From positions 1 to 42,972 of the IMG/VR virus record IMGVR_UViG_3300001681_000074: 42,972 nt of DNA. One strand, given 5' to 3'. Both the position numbers and the translations under genes were made by a program. The stretch is from a virus. Shown piece by piece: positions 42,615 to 42,972 of this stretch (position 1 is the first letter of the stretch; every line of letters starts with the position of its first letter). The notes beneath the pieces are model-generated. The model saw only the letters and a program-made list of their open reading frames with translations. It did no database searches and was not told the origin of the DNA.

Positions 42615-42972
42615 ATGAAGTTTGCACATATAAGTGATACTCATATCAAAAATTTGAAGTATCATTATGAATATCGAATCATATTCGAGCAGTTGTATGA
42701 AACACTGCGAGAAGAGAAGGTCGATTACATTATACACTGTGGGGATATAGCCCACACCAAGACACAGATCTCACCAGAGTTTGTTGAGATGTGTTCTGAT
42801 TTTTTTCGCAGTCTCGCTGAGATTGCACCAACATATATTATTCTAGGAAACCATGACGGCAACCTAAAGAACAGCAGTCGCCAAGATGCACTGACACCGA
42901 TTGTCGATGCGCTTGATTTACCGACACTGCGCCTATTAAAGAATTCTGGCGAGGAACATTTGACAGATGATT
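42615..42972 (+). CDS. 47: Recombination nuclease subunit, gp47/SbcD-like, cut by the window end
   Basis: The first 119 codons of a calcineurin-type metallophosphoesterase are present; the rest lies beyond the window. Metal-binding motifs are in order: D8 and H10 in HISDTH, D44 in HCGDI, and N79/H80 in LGNHDGN. This is the Mre11/SbcD/T4 gp47 nuclease pattern. In T4, gp47 works with the ATPase gp46 to resect DNA ends during recombination-dependent replication, so a gp46-like gene is expected downstream. The start has CGGAGG at 42605-42610, four bases before the ATG, and a sigma70-like promoter further upstream. It is too short here to exclude another phosphoesterase, but a typical SbcD start is a close match. 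Confidence 0.88.
   Translation, partial: MKFAHISDTHIKNLKYHYEYRIIFEQLYETLREEKVDYIIHCGDIAHTKTQISPEFVEMCSDFFRSLAEIAPTYIILGNHDGNLKNSSRQDALTPIVDALDLPTLRLLKNSGEEHLTDD

Overview
This window looks like part of the genome of a T4-like contractile-tailed phage (myovirus), probably an uncultivated aquatic one. The T4-type evidence is a gp25-like baseplate wedge protein, a gp6/baseplate-J-like protein, a DnaG/gp61-type primase, a RuvC-like resolvase and the start of a gp47/SbcD-type recombination nuclease. All genes lie on the + strand and are tightly packed; no gap is much longer than 60 bases. I see no tRNA, CRISPR array, insertion sequence or clear intrinsic terminator. Portal, terminase, capsid, sheath and tube genes are not in the window.

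Layout. Positions 1-68 are a perfect inverted copy of 466-533 and look like a chimeric contig end. Next come the 3' part of a possible late-sigma-like gene (70-444), a small unknown gene (441-749), and a tail/baseplate block: an M23 peptidase (739-2271), a repetitive spike-like protein (2322-3197) and a 2164-residue virion protein (3206-9700). The baseplate wedge set follows: gp25-like, gp6-like, a DNRLRE-like protein and a 4409-residue protein that fills almost a third of the window (13449-26678). The last of these carries four LamG/concanavalin-like domains and a strongly basic C-terminus. From 26682 to 40390 there are eight more probable virion proteins. They include two adjacent paralogous pairs, a three-member family with a shared N-terminal motif, and a protein with an Arg/Lys-rich N-terminus next to one with an acidic C-terminus. 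From 40399 the content changes to DNA metabolism: RuvC-like resolvase, primase, two small proteins with matching N-terminal motifs, then a sigma70-like promoter and the gp47-like nuclease, cut by the window end.

How it may work together. The 739-40390 block probably encodes the baseplate and its outer adhesive parts. The M23 enzyme would cut peptidoglycan during entry, the gp25/gp6-like proteins would form the wedge core, and the DNRLRE/LamG proteins and duplicated beta-rich proteins would make peripheral attachment structures. The 40399-42972 block belongs to replication and recombination. Most functions beyond the recognised families are inferred from position and composition. The most unusual features are the very large LamG protein, in which LamG and a second beta-rich module are nested inside one another in both orders, and the capsid-targeting-like N-termini of the two small proteins.
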